Positions 9,632-19,228 of a DNA stretch of 64,000 bases are shown piece by piece. The notes beneath the pieces were generated by a model. It was given only the letters and a program-made list of their open reading frames with translations. It was not told the origin of the DNA and ran no database searches. Origin of the DNA: Pycnococcus provasolii (lineage: Eukaryota; Chlorophyta; Pseudoscourfieldiophyceae; Pseudoscourfieldiales). Both the position numbers and the translations under genes were made by a program. Location of the stretch: positions 372,001 to 436,000 of the forward strand of contig CP150560.1 in the NCBI GenBank assembly GCA_049487715.1. Direction: 5' to 3'. The number at the start of each line of letters is the position of its first letter. The first letter of the stretch is position 1.

Positions 9632-10150
9632 GTATCGAGCACAAAATGACAAACGCGAATCGGCGGGCGGATTTCACAAGGGGGGAATCGAAAGCTTTTG
9701 GGATCCGTCGTAGAATTAATTGTTAAATTCTCCTGGGAATTCTGATAATTTCTGAGAGGACATTGGGGATCCCGGTCATCGTCGTGCACACTTCTTGCTT
9801 GTGCAGCGGCAAGCCGGCAACATGTGCATTCACGTGGCGGTTGTGCTATTGTTGTGGAGCGCGCCGAAGCGGTCCGGCGACGACCACGGCTGATCCGGCG
9901 ACGACCACGGCTGATCCGGCGACGACCACGGCAGCCCTCTTCAGTCTTCAAAATTGCGGCATCGCCCTTCGCTTATGCGATTCTCGGGAGGCACCAAAGC
10001 TATTCTTGGCAAGGCACACGACGAAGGGCGCTGGGCACATGAGATGGTCGAGCATTCTGTCCAGTGGAACGATCTCTATTTATTTTTTAAATACGTAAAC
10101 ACTCACACAAAACATTGATGTACTGTACACGTCAACGACCAAGTCAAAAG
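9632..10150. other. Spacer with 21-bp triplicate and two GGATCC sites
   Basis: This lies upstream of the ABM-like gene and downstream of the DHHC gene. It holds GGATCC at 9701 and 9767 and three near-perfect 21-bp tandem units at about 9874-9935. A plus-strand frame (9763-10098) and a minus-strand frame run through the repeat, but neither has family features. Confidence 0.45.
9874..9935 (+). repeat. 21-bp tandem repeat, three copies
   Basis: The unit CCGGCGACGACCACGGCTGA+T is present twice in full and once without its last bases. It is in frame in the overlapping open frames, but the spacer context suggests a minisatellite. Confidence 0.7.
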
Positions 10151-11245
10151 TCAAAAGCACGAGTAGTACTGGTTCTCGCACAAACGAGAGCAGCCGTTCT
10201 CCGCTTCCACGTCGTCGTCGTCGGACGTCGCCTCGTTCTCGAAGAAGTCTGTCACATTCGACGATTGTGCGCGCGTCGCACCAGGCATGCCCGCATGCAG
10301 AAGCATCAGCGAGTTCGCGACGCATCCCTTGTCGTACGGAGGGCGCGTATCCAGCAGGCTCGCGCCGCGTCGGCGGCGACGGCGTGCAGGCAACGTGCCG
10401 CCGCCGTCACAGTCGGAGACATCGCCGTATGAAATGCGATCGACGCGCGCACTCAGCTCGTACGTGGTCTGGTTCGTGGCGATGAGGTACACGTGAAGTG
10501 CGGCGAGTGCGCCGCAGAATGCCGCGCCACAGCCGCTGACGGTCGTCGCGAAAAGTGCAAGCGCGGTCCACGGGCCTGACGTCAAACTGCTGGCGAGCCA
10601 CATAATGCTCACGTGGCTGCCTGAGCGGACGATGTGCGCGGAGGGCAGTGCCGACGTGGCGAGGTGGCAGCTAAGAATACAAAGGAACAGCTGCAGGCAC
10701 AAGTACAGCATGAAGGCGGCGTGATTGCGCAGGCCGATGCAGTTGCCAAGCCAGTGACAGTGGTGGTCAAAGCGCATCACGCAGCGATTGCAGTCGTGGC
10801 AGTGCTTCCCTCTTCGCGGCCTCGGCTGGCTGCAGTACGCGCACAACTTGCTATTGATCAGCCTGCAGTTTTCCGACGGAGCGTCCACGTACCCCGGGTC
10901 GCTTCTGCTCACGTGCCAGTAGCACACCGCCGTGACGACGGCGAGTGCCGCGACGAGCCATGGCCTATTATCGTCCCTATCAGCGCTAAGCACGAACGCC
11001 GACGCGATGGCGAGCACGTGCAAGCTGATCCACGAGAATCGGCTGACGTTCGCGGTCGCCAAGCTCGCCGCGTGTCTTGCTGCGCGGCTTGCGTGTGATC
11101 TGTGCGCGCCCGTTGGACCGGCCGCTATGTTGGTACTTGCCGTCGTTGTATTCGCTCGCAAAGCCACAACACCTTCACTTTCAAAGGCCAAAGAGACAGG
11201 TGCGCTGCTTACCCCTTTTCCTTTTAAAGGTAAGCTGCCAGCCAT
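10151..11245 (-). CDS. DHHC-type palmitoyltransferase
   Basis: A 364-residue integral membrane protein starting at the ATG at 11245; upstream codons in the same frame lack an ATG. The Cys-rich domain CxYCxxPRPxRGKHCxDCNRCVxRFDHHCHW is complete, with the catalytic Asp-His-His-Cys at about residues 160-163, followed by NCIGLRNHAAF. Four hydrophobic stretches flank it, two before and two after, as in the family. The C-terminal tail is polar and acidic (a run of Asp). These enzymes attach palmitate to cysteines of membrane-associated proteins at the Golgi, ER or plasma membrane. The start lies about 300 bp from the divergent WD40 gene. Confidence 0.92.
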   Translation of the reverse strand: MAGSLPLKGKGVSSAPVSLAFESEGVVALRANTTTASTNIAAGPTGAHRSHASRAARHAASLATANVSRFSWISLHVLAIASAFVLSADRDDNRPWLVAALAVVTAVCYWHVSRSDPGYVDAPSENCRLINSKLCAYCSQPRPRRGKHCHDCNRCVMRFDHHCHWLGNCIGLRNHAAFMLYLCLQLFLCILSCHLATSALPSAHIVRSGSHVSIMWLASSLTSGPWTALALFATTVSGCGAAFCGALAALHVYLIATNQTTYELSARVDRISYGDVSDCDGGGTLPARRRRRRGASLLDTRPPYDKGCVANSLMLLHAGMPGATRAQSSNVTDFFENEATSDDDDVEAENGCSRLCENQYYSCF

Positions 11246-11546
11246 GGCGAAATGCAAATAATGATGAACATCGATGCATCGGGAGCAACCAACAGGCACT
11301 TACCTACCCAATACCACTTGCTCACTCCCTCCCTCACGCCGTCACTCACGGATGCATGCGGATGGCAGAGTCAGACCACCTATCAAGTCAATGGAACAAG
11401 TCCATTGGTGGTGAAAAGATCTTTCCCTTTCAGGCGCTGATAAGTCAATAAAACAACATTGGCGGCACGCGCCATACAACATTACGATAGCCTGTGTTGG
11501 TTTGACCACAGCGTTTTTAATTGGTTGTTGGTTTCTTGCGCTTGCG
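11246..11546. promoter_or_regulatory. Divergent promoter region (DHHC gene / WD40 gene)
   Basis: About 300 bp separate two head-to-head starts, so both promoters must lie here. A TTTTAAAGGTAAG word occurs near 11223 at its left edge. There is no clear TATA box; nothing else stands out. Confidence 0.4.
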
Positions 11547-13067
11547 ATGGCGAACGACGTCCCAGGGGATGACAAGCTCTCCGCGCTCCACAGACTCAAG
11601 ACGCTCTCCTCCTCAAAGTCAGCCTCAAGGCACAGCCGTGCGCCGTTCGCGGCGTCGTCAGCCGCGCGAGCGCACGAGGCGACGGATGCCTACATGGACA
11701 GATTTCACGAAGGCCTTAAGGCGATGGGACTCGACGACGACAACGACGACGACGAGGGCGAGCAAAGCACGCACGGGAGCGCACAGGCGAAGGATCGGCG
11801 CGTGTGGACGATACCGGCGAAGGGTGCGGGTGGAGGAGCAAGGACGGCGGCGGCAGCGCCTCGCCGTGCTGTCGCAGGGGCGAGGGCGGCAGCACGGGCG
11901 GCGCCTGCGGACGCGCAGAGTGCGGAGTCGAGCTCGACACGGCACGACACGGGAAGGTGGCTGACAGGCCCGCTCGACGCCGCGGGAACGGAAGTCGACC
12001 TCAGCGACCGGCCGCTACTCTGCGGATCCGCGCACGGAGACCGGGTCGTGCTTGGTGGCTCTGATCACGCACTGTACGAGGTGGATGCCGTCACGGGACG
12101 GCGCACGCGTCAGCTGTACAACAAAAGGTGTGGACACGCGGAGTGGGTGACGTGCGTCGCGCACTGTCCCGACGGGCGTGTCGTCAGCGGCGGGATGGAC
12201 TCGAAGCTGTGCGTGTGGGACGCACGCGGCGTGAAGTGTACGGATCTCGTCGGACACGCGGGTTCCGTGGCGGAGGTGAAGGTGGCGAGTTCTGGCGAAT
12301 GTGCCGTCAGCGCGAGCTACGACAAGACGGTGCGAATATGGCCGCTGAGCGTCCGTGGCATGCGCGGCGGCGGCGGCTGCGCTGTGCTGAAGGCGCACAA
12401 GGCGCCGGTGATCAGCCTCGACGCGCCAATGACGGGCCAGCTCGCCGCGAGCGGGGCGCGCGACGGCGAGCTGGCGGCGTTCGACATCAGCGCGGCGGCA
12501 CCTCTGGCTCGCGGCCTTGCGCACGAAGGTCACGTCACCGCCGTGATGTTCCGTCTTCTGAGCGGGAGCGCCGGCGCGGAGACATCTGAGCTGTTCACGG
12601 GCGGGCAGGATGGATACGTTCGCCATTGGGATGCGCGTGCAGGCTTTGCTTCGCCGGCTGCGCAGGCTGCAGCTCACCGTGCCGCTGACGGCGGCACAGG
12701 CGCCGTGGGACTGTTGGCACAGGCGCCAATGCGGCACCTCTTGATTACCGGCGGCGCGGACGGTGCCGCTTGCGTGTTCGACGTGCGCCGCGCGTCCGCG
12801 CCTCTGGCGAAGCTTTCAAGCCACTCGGACTTTCTTTACGCGATGACGGTGGTTGGCGACAGGGTCCTTGTGACAGGTGACGGCCGCGGCGAGGTTCACT
12901 TCCACGACCTGGCTGCGGCGGTGGATGGCGTGGAGGCGAAGTGCGCGTACGCGCTAGGTGCGGGCCGCAACGCCGTTCGGTACGTCGGCGCCGTTGGTGC
13001 GAGCGACGCGCTCGTGTGCGCCGGCGACGACGGAAACGCCCTCGTGTATCGTTACGGAATCGCGTAA
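11547..13067 (+). CDS. WD40-repeat protein
   Basis: This 506-residue protein starts at the ATG at 11547 (MANDVPGDD); the same frame continues upstream without an ATG. Residues 1-130 are low-complexity and Ala-rich, with an Asp run around residue 68. From about residue 155 to the end, about seven WD-type blades can be counted from the spaced GH...WD patterns (for example GHAEWVTCVAH..., then KLCVWD; GHAGSVAEV..., then TVRIW; EGHVTAVMF..., then YVRHWDA). The family provides beta-propeller scaffolds. The top hits that would fix the subfamily cannot be told by eye; a peroxin-7/RACK-like scaffold is possible. The gene converges with the next one, with 18 bp between stop codons. Confidence 0.85.
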   Translation: MANDVPGDDKLSALHRLKTLSSSKSASRHSRAPFAASSAARAHEATDAYMDRFHEGLKAMGLDDDNDDDEGEQSTHGSAQAKDRRVWTIPAKGAGGGARTAAAAPRRAVAGARAAARAAPADAQSAESSSTRHDTGRWLTGPLDAAGTEVDLSDRPLLCGSAHGDRVVLGGSDHALYEVDAVTGRRTRQLYNKRCGHAEWVTCVAHCPDGRVVSGGMDSKLCVWDARGVKCTDLVGHAGSVAEVKVASSGECAVSASYDKTVRIWPLSVRGMRGGGGCAVLKAHKAPVISLDAPMTGQLAASGARDGELAAFDISAAAPLARGLAHEGHVTAVMFRLLSGSAGAETSELFTGGQDGYVRHWDARAGFASPAAQAAAHRAADGGTGAVGLLAQAPMRHLLITGGADGAACVFDVRRASAPLAKLSSHSDFLYAMTVVGDRVLVTGDGRGEVHFHDLAAAVDGVEAKCAYALGAGRNAVRYVGAVGASDALVCAGDDGNALVYRYGIA

Positions 13068-13085
13068 TGTGTAGGTTTACATTTA

Positions 13086-13559
13086 CTACGAGTTCTTCGC
13101 GTTCTCCATGATACCAACGAAGTTGTTGAGCGTGCTCGCCGCCTTGACGCTCCTCGCCGTTTCCCTCTCGAGTTCGTTCTCGAGGTTTGCGAGTCGTGCC
13201 CTCATCGCCGTTTTCTGCGCCTGCTTCGCGCGTTCGGCGTAGTCGTGCGGCAGTGCGCTCGGGTCGACGTTGTTCGGTTTGTCTGTGATTTGGTGTGCGA
13301 CTGCCTTTTTTGCCATGACGTCTTGGTAGCCTTGTTTTTTGCGCAGTTCGTCCCTGACGAGCGGCACGCAGGGTATTCCGAGCGTGTTGTTTCTCATGTG
13401 CGGGAGTGTGGCTGCTTGTGTAGACACGGCCGTTTGCGGGTTGACGTTGTTCGCGGTCGCGACACGTTTATCTTCGGTGTCAACACGTTTACGCCAGAAG
13501 TGGTCGGCGGCAACTTCCGAGCAGCAGTGGCGTCCGACACCCACGTACGAAGACGACAT
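13086..13559 (-). CDS. Small protein of unknown function (157 aa)
   Basis: An ATG at 13559 opens a 157-residue frame. It has a polar middle with a PCVPLVRDELRKKQGYQD segment and a C-terminal helix rich in Glu/Arg/Ala (from about residue 110), probably a coiled coil. I do not recognise the family; the pattern is reminiscent of small axonemal or cytoskeleton-associated proteins, but this is a guess. The composition is less GC-biased than the neighbouring WD40 gene. Confidence 0.6.
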   Translation of the reverse strand: MSSSYVGVGRHCCSEVAADHFWRKRVDTEDKRVATANNVNPQTAVSTQAATLPHMRNNTLGIPCVPLVRDELRKKQGYQDVMAKKAVAHQITDKPNNVDPSALPHDYAERAKQAQKTAMRARLANLENELERETARSVKAASTLNNFVGIMENAKNS

Positions 13560-14610
13560 CGTAAAACTTAATACTGAAACTGATACGAAATAAGAAGTTG
13601 AGAATGAATAAAATGAGGAGAGGATGGGAAAAAAAAACTCGACGTCGCGAACGACGAACGACGAACGCGTTCCGTGAGAGCCTCAGCAGCTCAGCTATCG
13701 TAGTCGGAGTCAGCTGCCGCTAGCGACGTTGACTGTACGTACCTCTGGGATATCGTAAACTTTACCAACTTTACCAACTTGTTCCTAGTGTATTATCACG
13801 TGCTGCAGCAACTCGGCAACTCCACTTCAAGTGTTTCTTGGTAAAGGTAGTTGCGCGTGACCACCAGTGATGTCATACATAAGCTTCTTCTGCTCTCTCT
13901 TCTCTGCTTCACGCCTCTGCTTCCTTCGCCTCTGCTTCGCCTGCTTCCTTCATCGAAACAGTTCGTGCAAACAGTTCGTCGTCGTGCAGTTCACGTCGCG
14001 CGCGTCGTCCCGTGAGCTCGCTGTCGCTGGGGTGTGTTTCTTGACCACGTGTTCATATGAGTGCACTGCGCACAAGAAACTGTCCGTCGCTCGCCATCAT
14101 GGAGCCTCCACCATCATGGAGCTCGCTGGCGTATTAATAGGCGTGTGTTTCTTGACCACCAGTGTTTCTTTCACCACGTGCATGAGCGCACAATGAGCGC
14201 TCGTCGTCGTCGTGCTGTTCTCGCACCTCGTAGTTCTTATCTGTACCGTACCACCGCGCGAGTCGGCGTTGGTAGTCGGCGTGTTTCACCAGCGTGTTTC
14301 ACCAGCGTGTTCACTCACTCACTCACTCACTCACGTTTCAGCCTTCAGGCGCAGGTTTGGCGCCGCTCACTTCACTCGCTCAGGCATCAGCAAAAGCTTT
14401 GAACGCACGCTGAAGTGAGTGGAAGCTTTTTAGAAGTTGAAGTTCCCGCGCGCGTATCGTATTTGGTAGTGATATACATTCCAGGCAGCATTTGCCACTC
14501 CATTCTTCTTCTTCTTCTTCACAGCACCTCCCTCCATTCTTCTTGACACATCCTTCTTCACAGCTCCACAGCTTCGGTTTAGTGCATAGTGTTGTAAGAT
14601 AACAAGGAGT
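13560..14610. other. 1-kb spacer with repeated TGTTTCTTG and CACGTG motifs
   Basis: This spacer holds the divergent promoters of the 157-aa gene and the gene at 14611. CACGTG occurs at 13797, 14046 and 14175. TGTTTCTTG-like words occur near 13831, 14034, 14148 and 14163, twice directly followed by ACCAC. GTAAACTTTACC/ACTTTACC words lie near 13754, and a run of TCAC units near 14310-14335. Short open frames (for example 13867-14196) have the low-complexity look of non-coding sequence. Confidence 0.55.
14310..14335 (+). repeat. TCAC microsatellite
   Basis: About six tandem TCAC units in the promoter-side spacer of the gene at 14611. Confidence 0.8.
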
Positions 14611-16383
14611 ATGGCGTGCAGTCTCTTGGGCGTCTCTTACAGGGCATTCAACGTGTCGTCTGTTTTAGATGTCGCGTACATGGTCCCACACAGTGCCTCA
14701 CAACCTGACGGGTTGCTGATATGTGCCATGCACGCTTCGAAAGCTTTCACTCCTTCTCAGGCATACTCCAACGCGGTCGTCCTTTCTGTCGAGGAGGGAG
14801 GAAGCCAGTTCGCACAAGGTGACACGCGATATCTAAGCCTTCCAGAAAATAAAATCGATAACGCGCCGTTCTTCACGCCAGCTCGAACGTACAACTTGAG
14901 GCCCGTGGAAATAGGAACCGTCGAAGACGTGCTCGCGACGGACGCAAGGTTCGCGGTACGTGCAAGACACACTCAACGGAAACAAGAAATCCTTTTTCTC
15001 GAAAGAAAGCGTGCAACTCACCACACACACACACACACACACAAAACAAATATATATATACAGAACACATTCTCTCTGTCTCGATTTGACGACTTTGTCG
15101 TCGACGCACACGGTGCAAGTCTGCAAGGCCTCGTTCAGCATGCCGAGGCACCAAGCCAAAGCGAGTCGTCGTTCGTCGTCGACGCCAATCCCACCGACGG
15201 TTTCGACGATACGCACAGGCGAGGTGGAAACTGTGCACTGCTGACGGCGAAGTGGCAGCGCGGGCTCAGATACCGAATACGCGTGAACCTGCAGAATCCA
15301 AAGTCCGCCGAGGAGGCGGCGCGCGAAAGCGTCGCGGCGTGGGTCACGACGCTCACGTACACAAAACCCACCGCCAATACAGGCCTGCGCTTCTCGGTGC
15401 GCGGGCCACGCTATGGCACAGCCTGCACGGCGTCGTCGAGTCTTGCCGATCGACTCTTGCTGAGAGACAGCTGTGCTGACCTGCGGGAAGTGATGCCTGC
15501 CATGCGTTCCGCCGTGAGCAGCGGTGGTGCGCGAGCCGAGGATGTCGCTGCGGTGACGGCAGGCGAATCGGCGCTTAGCACCGCGTCCGCGGCGGCTTGC
15601 GAGGCTGTTTTGAATTCGCTTGTCGGCACACCGGTGAACTTGAATGTTTCGTCGCGCATCAACTTAGCGCTGGCTGCCCCGCGCACACTTCCGCCATGCT
15701 CCACGGGAATGCGGCGTGCGCTCGACGGCACGTGCGTCGCTTGCGCACCAGGAGCGGGTGCGGACTGCGCGTGCCCTTCAGATCGTCCAGTGCAGCCTGT
15801 CGGCAGTGTGGCGTGTGGCTCACGTCGCTTCGGCGGTGCAAATTCGACGACGGAGTCGCTGGCGCTCCTCTGCAGCTCGCTATCGCGCATCAAGGACAAG
15901 TCGCCTGCGTCGCTCGCGCGCGGCGCGGTCGAATCGCTGCTTGAGTACGCGCCAGATTCCTTTGACGAGCATGCCATCATGAGGGCGAATGCGACGTTCT
16001 GGGCTCGCTACGCGATCGATCCGCGCATGGCGGATAATCCGAGTCGGCGGTACACTGGTCTGATGCCACGGTGTGCGGGCTGTGACGTTGCCGGCGAAAT
16101 CAAGCCCGGCGAGCCGCTGGCTGACCACGACCTGCGCTTTCGCTCGATCGCGGGAGTTCGAACAGCTGGCTTGGCGATCAGTGACGCGGGCGTTCCGTGC
16201 GAGTCTCTCGTCGGCCCTGAAGTGATGACGGCTGCTCGTGCACCACCCGTCGAGGGTGCCGATGGAGGTGCGTCCGACGAGTTTGCGAGAACGGCCAATC
16301 CCGGCTTGGCAGAAGGCCAGATGCGCGACGCGTTTGGCGCGTACGAGGATCAGTACATGTGTGACGCGCTTCCCTCCAACTGA
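14611..16383 (+). CDS. Cys-containing protein of unknown function with a probable in-frame intron
   Basis: The ATG at 14611 begins a frame that stays open to the TGA at 16381. Bases 14956-15063 look like an intron, not coding sequence: donor GTACGT, acceptor TATACAG, a (CA)n run and a TA run inside, exactly 108 nt (36 codons), phase 0 and no stop. Removing it joins residue 115 (DARFA) to NTFSLSRFDDFVVD and gives 554 residues. The rest contains a Cys-rich patch (CSTGMRR...CVACAPGAGADCACP) at about residues 370-395 and a second CAGCDV patch further on. There is no membrane segment or signal peptide. I do not recognise the family. Confidence 0.65.
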   Translation: MACSLLGVSYRAFNVSSVLDVAYMVPHSASQPDGLLICAMHASKAFTPSQAYSNAVVLSVEEGGSQFAQGDTRYLSLPENKIDNAPFFTPARTYNLRPVEIGTVEDVLATDARFAVRARHTQRKQEILFLERKRATHHTHTHTHKTNIYIQNTFSLSRFDDFVVDAHGASLQGLVQHAEAPSQSESSFVVDANPTDGFDDTHRRGGNCALLTAKWQRGLRYRIRVNLQNPKSAEEAARESVAAWVTTLTYTKPTANTGLRFSVRGPRYGTACTASSSLADRLLLRDSCADLREVMPAMRSAVSSGGARAEDVAAVTAGESALSTASAAACEAVLNSLVGTPVNLNVSSRINLALAAPRTLPPCSTGMRRALDGTCVACAPGAGADCACPSDRPVQPVGSVACGSRRFGGANSTTESLALLCSSLSRIKDKSPASLARGAVESLLEYAPDSFDEHAIMRANATFWARYAIDPRMADNPSRRYTGLMPRCAGCDVAGEIKPGEPLADHDLRFRSIAGVRTAGLAISDAGVPCESLVGPEVMTAARAPPVEGADGGASDEFARTANPGLAEGQMRDAFGAYEDQYMCDALPSN

Positions 16384-16648
16384 AAAGTCAGTCACGATCG
16401 TCACTCACATCTTCTGTAACTTAAAAACAATGATAGACTATCATCACACCTCGTAAACGGCGCATCTCTTCAAGCGAACGACACGCGATTTCCTGGTTAT
16501 ACGGTCCCGTTGTGGGAAATTCAGCTTATTGATTTCCTTCCAAGCAAGGGCCACCCCGGATTAGGGTTAGGGTTACGGGCGTCTCGACCCACGGATTTTC
16601 CTGGTCACCTTCTCCGGTTTATCCCCTCGTCGATTGATTAGTCTGTGC
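16384..16648. other. Spacer with short TTAGGG tract
   Basis: Bases 16561-16575 hold two and a half TTAGGG units, 74 bp before the next start codon. Nothing else was seen. Confidence 0.6.
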
Positions 16649-17798
16649 ATGTCGTCGTCGTCGTCGGCGGCGGCGGCGTGTATTCAAAAGTCTTCTCGAT
16701 TTCCCGGGACAACTGCAACCAAGAAGAAGCTGTCATATTCCCCTTTGTTGTTAACCTTACAACAAAGGCGTCAAAAATACCGTTCTATTCCTATTCGCAG
16801 TCCCTTCAGCAGTATTCGCAGTAGTCCCTTCTCTGTTCTCATGTCTGCGAAGTCTTCTGCGAAGTCTTCTCTTGAAGCGAAGTCTTCTGCGATGACTCCT
16901 GTGAATCCTGTGACTACCCGTAGTATGGATAGTACCGCCTTGTTGAAAGAAACACCCCCCGGCCCCGGGGGGTACGTCATCACGCTCGAAGATGGAACGT
17001 GCGATGTAATTGATCGCGAACCACAACCGGGTGACTCCGCCGTGCATGCCGCTGTCGCCGTGCTGAACACGCCGCGCGCCGTCGAAAAGGCACGCAAGAG
17101 TGAGATTGCAAAGCAGCTCATACAGTCAGGGGAAATCCTTCTCGCACCACCTAACAACATCAAGCACGTGCAGTGCCCCGATAGGCCAGCACGCGCAGAT
17201 GACGACGTACAGGTGACGGACCCAAGGCAAGTGCCCAGACGAAAGAAGGCGTCGCTGAGAGGGAAGGAGGCGCGACTGCAGATGCTTCATAGCATCTGCC
17301 ACATAGAAAGCTGGGCGATTGACCTCAGCTGGGATATGGTCGCACGCTTCGGGCCGAGTCGCGGCATGCCGGAGGACTTCTACCACGACTGGTGTCGTGT
17401 CGCTGTGGAAGAGGCTGACCACTTCACACGCCTGCGCTCTCGTCTTGTCGAACAGGAAAAAGACTACGGCGCTTACGCAGTGCACGACGGGCTGTGGGAG
17501 TCCGCGTACCGAACGAAGGACAGCGTGCTGAGCCGGTTGGCGGTCGAGCACTGCGTGCACGAGGCGCGCGGGCTAGACGTCATGCCCAAAACGATAGCCA
17601 AGTTTCAGGATGCCGGCGACAAGGAGACGGTGGAGCTGCTGGAGTCCATAATTTATCCAGAGGAAATTACGCACTGCGGTGCGGGCGTGAAGTGGTTTCG
17701 CAGCGTGCACGGCCGGCTTACCGCACGAGAAGCAGACGACGTGTCTGCGCCATGGTTTGATGATGAGGTGAAGGCGACGAGGAGAGACAACCCAGCCA

Positions 17799-17829
<31 letters not shown>

Positions 17830-17962
17830 AGGTGTAGTGAGGAGAGCCTTCCGTCACTGCGTTGCGACGTACTTCCATGGTCAAATCAAGCCGCCTTTCA
17901 ACGAGGAGGCGCGTGCCAAGGCGAATCTTCCCAAGGCGTGGTACGACCCTCCGCCTGTGTAA
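16649..17962 (+). CDS. DUF455 family ferritin-like protein
   Basis: The first ATG in frame is at 16649 (437 residues). A later ATG at 16841 would remove a Ser/Arg-rich leader that could be an organelle-targeting peptide. From about residue 205 the sequence follows the DUF455 pattern of four helices with metal-ligand-like residues: HIESWAIDLSWDM, then DWCRVAVEEADHF, then VEHCVHEARGLDV, then IIYPEEITHCGAGVKWF. These E and H residues resemble the di-iron site of ferritin-like and rubrerythrin proteins. The function of the family is not established. An Asp run lies at about residues 387-395. The N-terminus carries short direct repeats of the AKSS type. Confidence 0.85.
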
Positions 17963-18171
17963 TGAAATGCAACAAATTCTACCTTACTAATTACGACACC
18001 TATCCACCCACCAACTGTTAACAGTCCGGCACACCATATGGCGGTGTATCTTGCGTCATCCCATCCTACTACGATAACTAGGTATAGGCCTATAGACACC
18101 TTCACCAGACTTGTTCGACCGTTTATTTCCTTGCGTTTGTGATTACTCTTAAGGGTAGGTAGGGGTTTGCG

Positions 18172-18205
18172 ATTAGGGTTTGCGATTAGGGTTAGGGTTA
18201 GGGTT
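18172..18205 (+). repeat. Interstitial TTAGGG tract
   Basis: One TTAGGG unit, a TTTGCGA interruption and then about three tandem TTAGGG units, followed directly by TTATAAATATA. Confidence 0.85.
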
Positions 18206-18580
18206 ATAAATATAGCCAGCAATTAGGTCGGGTAAACGTTTCTTTTGTTTCGCCATTCGACGCCCTGGTAATTACCACCACGAACAGGCCGCTTTCGCCG
18301 CCCACCCCTACCCTCCTTGCCCGCTTGCCCGGTTTTTCCCCTTGGAAGAGTTCCTTGGAAGAAACAGGGAGCTCCCTAGGAGGCGTTAGAGCTTGCCAGG
18401 TGGCACCTGTTCTCCCCTGACAAGCACCTGCCTGATGCATGCAGGCCCCTTTCCTTTTGCCTGACTGTTGCTTCAAGCCAGCCGCGTGCACGACCTGCTT
18501 CAGTGAACTTACTTGCCAGGTGCCTTGTGAGTGACGCTTCCCCCATCACTCCATCAAATCAGTCGCTCATTCTTATCTTG

Positions 18581-18634
18581 CTTGTGATCACTTGCGATCA
18601 CTTGCGATCACTTGCGATCACTTGCGATCACTTG
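18581..18634 (+). repeat. 10-bp minisatellite CTTGYGATCA
   Basis: Five tandem units of CTTGCGATCA (the first with T at position 5) followed by CTTG. Each unit contains GATC and, across the joint, TGATCAC- or CGATCAC-type half palindromes. It lies just upstream of the TATA-like site of the next gene. Confidence 0.85.
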
Positions 18635-18640
18635 TGTTGA

Positions 18641-18647
18641 TTATAAA
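18641..18647 (+). promoter_or_regulatory. TATA-like element
   Basis: TTATAAA lies about 117 bp upstream of the start codon at 18758 and is followed by the AAGGCCTTAAGG palindrome. The position fits a core promoter with a leader of roughly 85-90 nt. Confidence 0.35.
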
Positions 18648-18757
18648 GGCCTTAAGGCCTTAAGGTTTGTTTGTCGTAGTTATTTTAATCATATCCTTGT
18701 CTCAGTTTATTATTTTAGGCTCAATTTAACCTTACAGTAGTTGTTTCATCATATAAT

Positions 18758-19219
18758 ATGGCTGCTTCCCTCCCTCACAGTGTGGAGGACTTCACGTCAT
18801 TTGTCAAGGCGGCTCGTGACGCGCAGATCGTGTTCTTCTCTAAAGTTATGATGTACGAACAAGGGACACAAACGTACGGAGAGAACGAATGCAAGGAAGT
18901 ACGTGAAGAGGCACGTAGACTCGCGTGTGAACTTCAACAAAATTTCCTACAGCGCATGGACGAAGGCATGGACATTACCAAAAAGGCAGCCTTCTTCAGC
19001 GCCATGCACTCCTTCAAATCAACCGTCGAACGATTCGACAAGGCGATCGGAAAGTCCGCGCAGAGGGAAAAGGCGAAGAAGACCACGTCCGTCGAATACC
19101 TCGTAAACCTACGCAAGACGATGAAGAGTCTCGTCGCGCAGCTGCAGACGTCAGCGCGCGCGGAACACAAAGTGGCTGAAAAAGAAAACCTGCTCTGCCA
19201 ACACCAGCTAATTGCATAG
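18758..19219 (+). CDS. Small all-helical protein of unknown function (153 aa)
   Basis: An ATG at 18758 opens 153 residues that read as helices throughout, with heptad-like spacing (for example FVKAARDAQIVFFSKVMMYEQ and VEYLVNLRKTMKSLVAQLQ), a net positive charge and few Gly or Pro. No membrane segment. It may be a helical bundle or coiled-coil subunit of a larger complex; I do not recognise it. The stop is 9 bp from the P450 stop on the other strand. Confidence 0.6.
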   Translation: MAASLPHSVEDFTSFVKAARDAQIVFFSKVMMYEQGTQTYGENECKEVREEARRLACELQQNFLQRMDEGMDITKKAAFFSAMHSFKSTVERFDKAIGKSAQREKAKKTTSVEYLVNLRKTMKSLVAQLQTSARAEHKVAEKENLLCQHQLIA

Positions 19220-19228
19220 TAACACGAG

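Larger units (their letters stand above)
17963..18757. other. Spacer with TTAGGG tract, 10-bp minisatellite and a TATA-like site
   Basis: Contains TTAGGG units at about 18172-18205, a five-unit 10-bp minisatellite at 18581-18634 and the nested palindrome AAGGCCTTAAGGCCTTAAGG at about 18646-18665. A TTATAAA word at 18641 lies about 117 bp before the start codon at 18758. Open frames on the minus strand here are low-complexity and not supported. Confidence 0.55.

Noticed and set aside
13867-14196. 109-codon plus-strand frame in the spacer
   Set aside because: Reads as low-complexity Cys/Ser/Phe sequence made of the spacer's repeated words; no family features.
18581-18634. CRISPR-like repeat array
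   Set aside because: Units are 10 bp, head to tail, with no spacers; it is a minisatellite in eukaryotic DNA.
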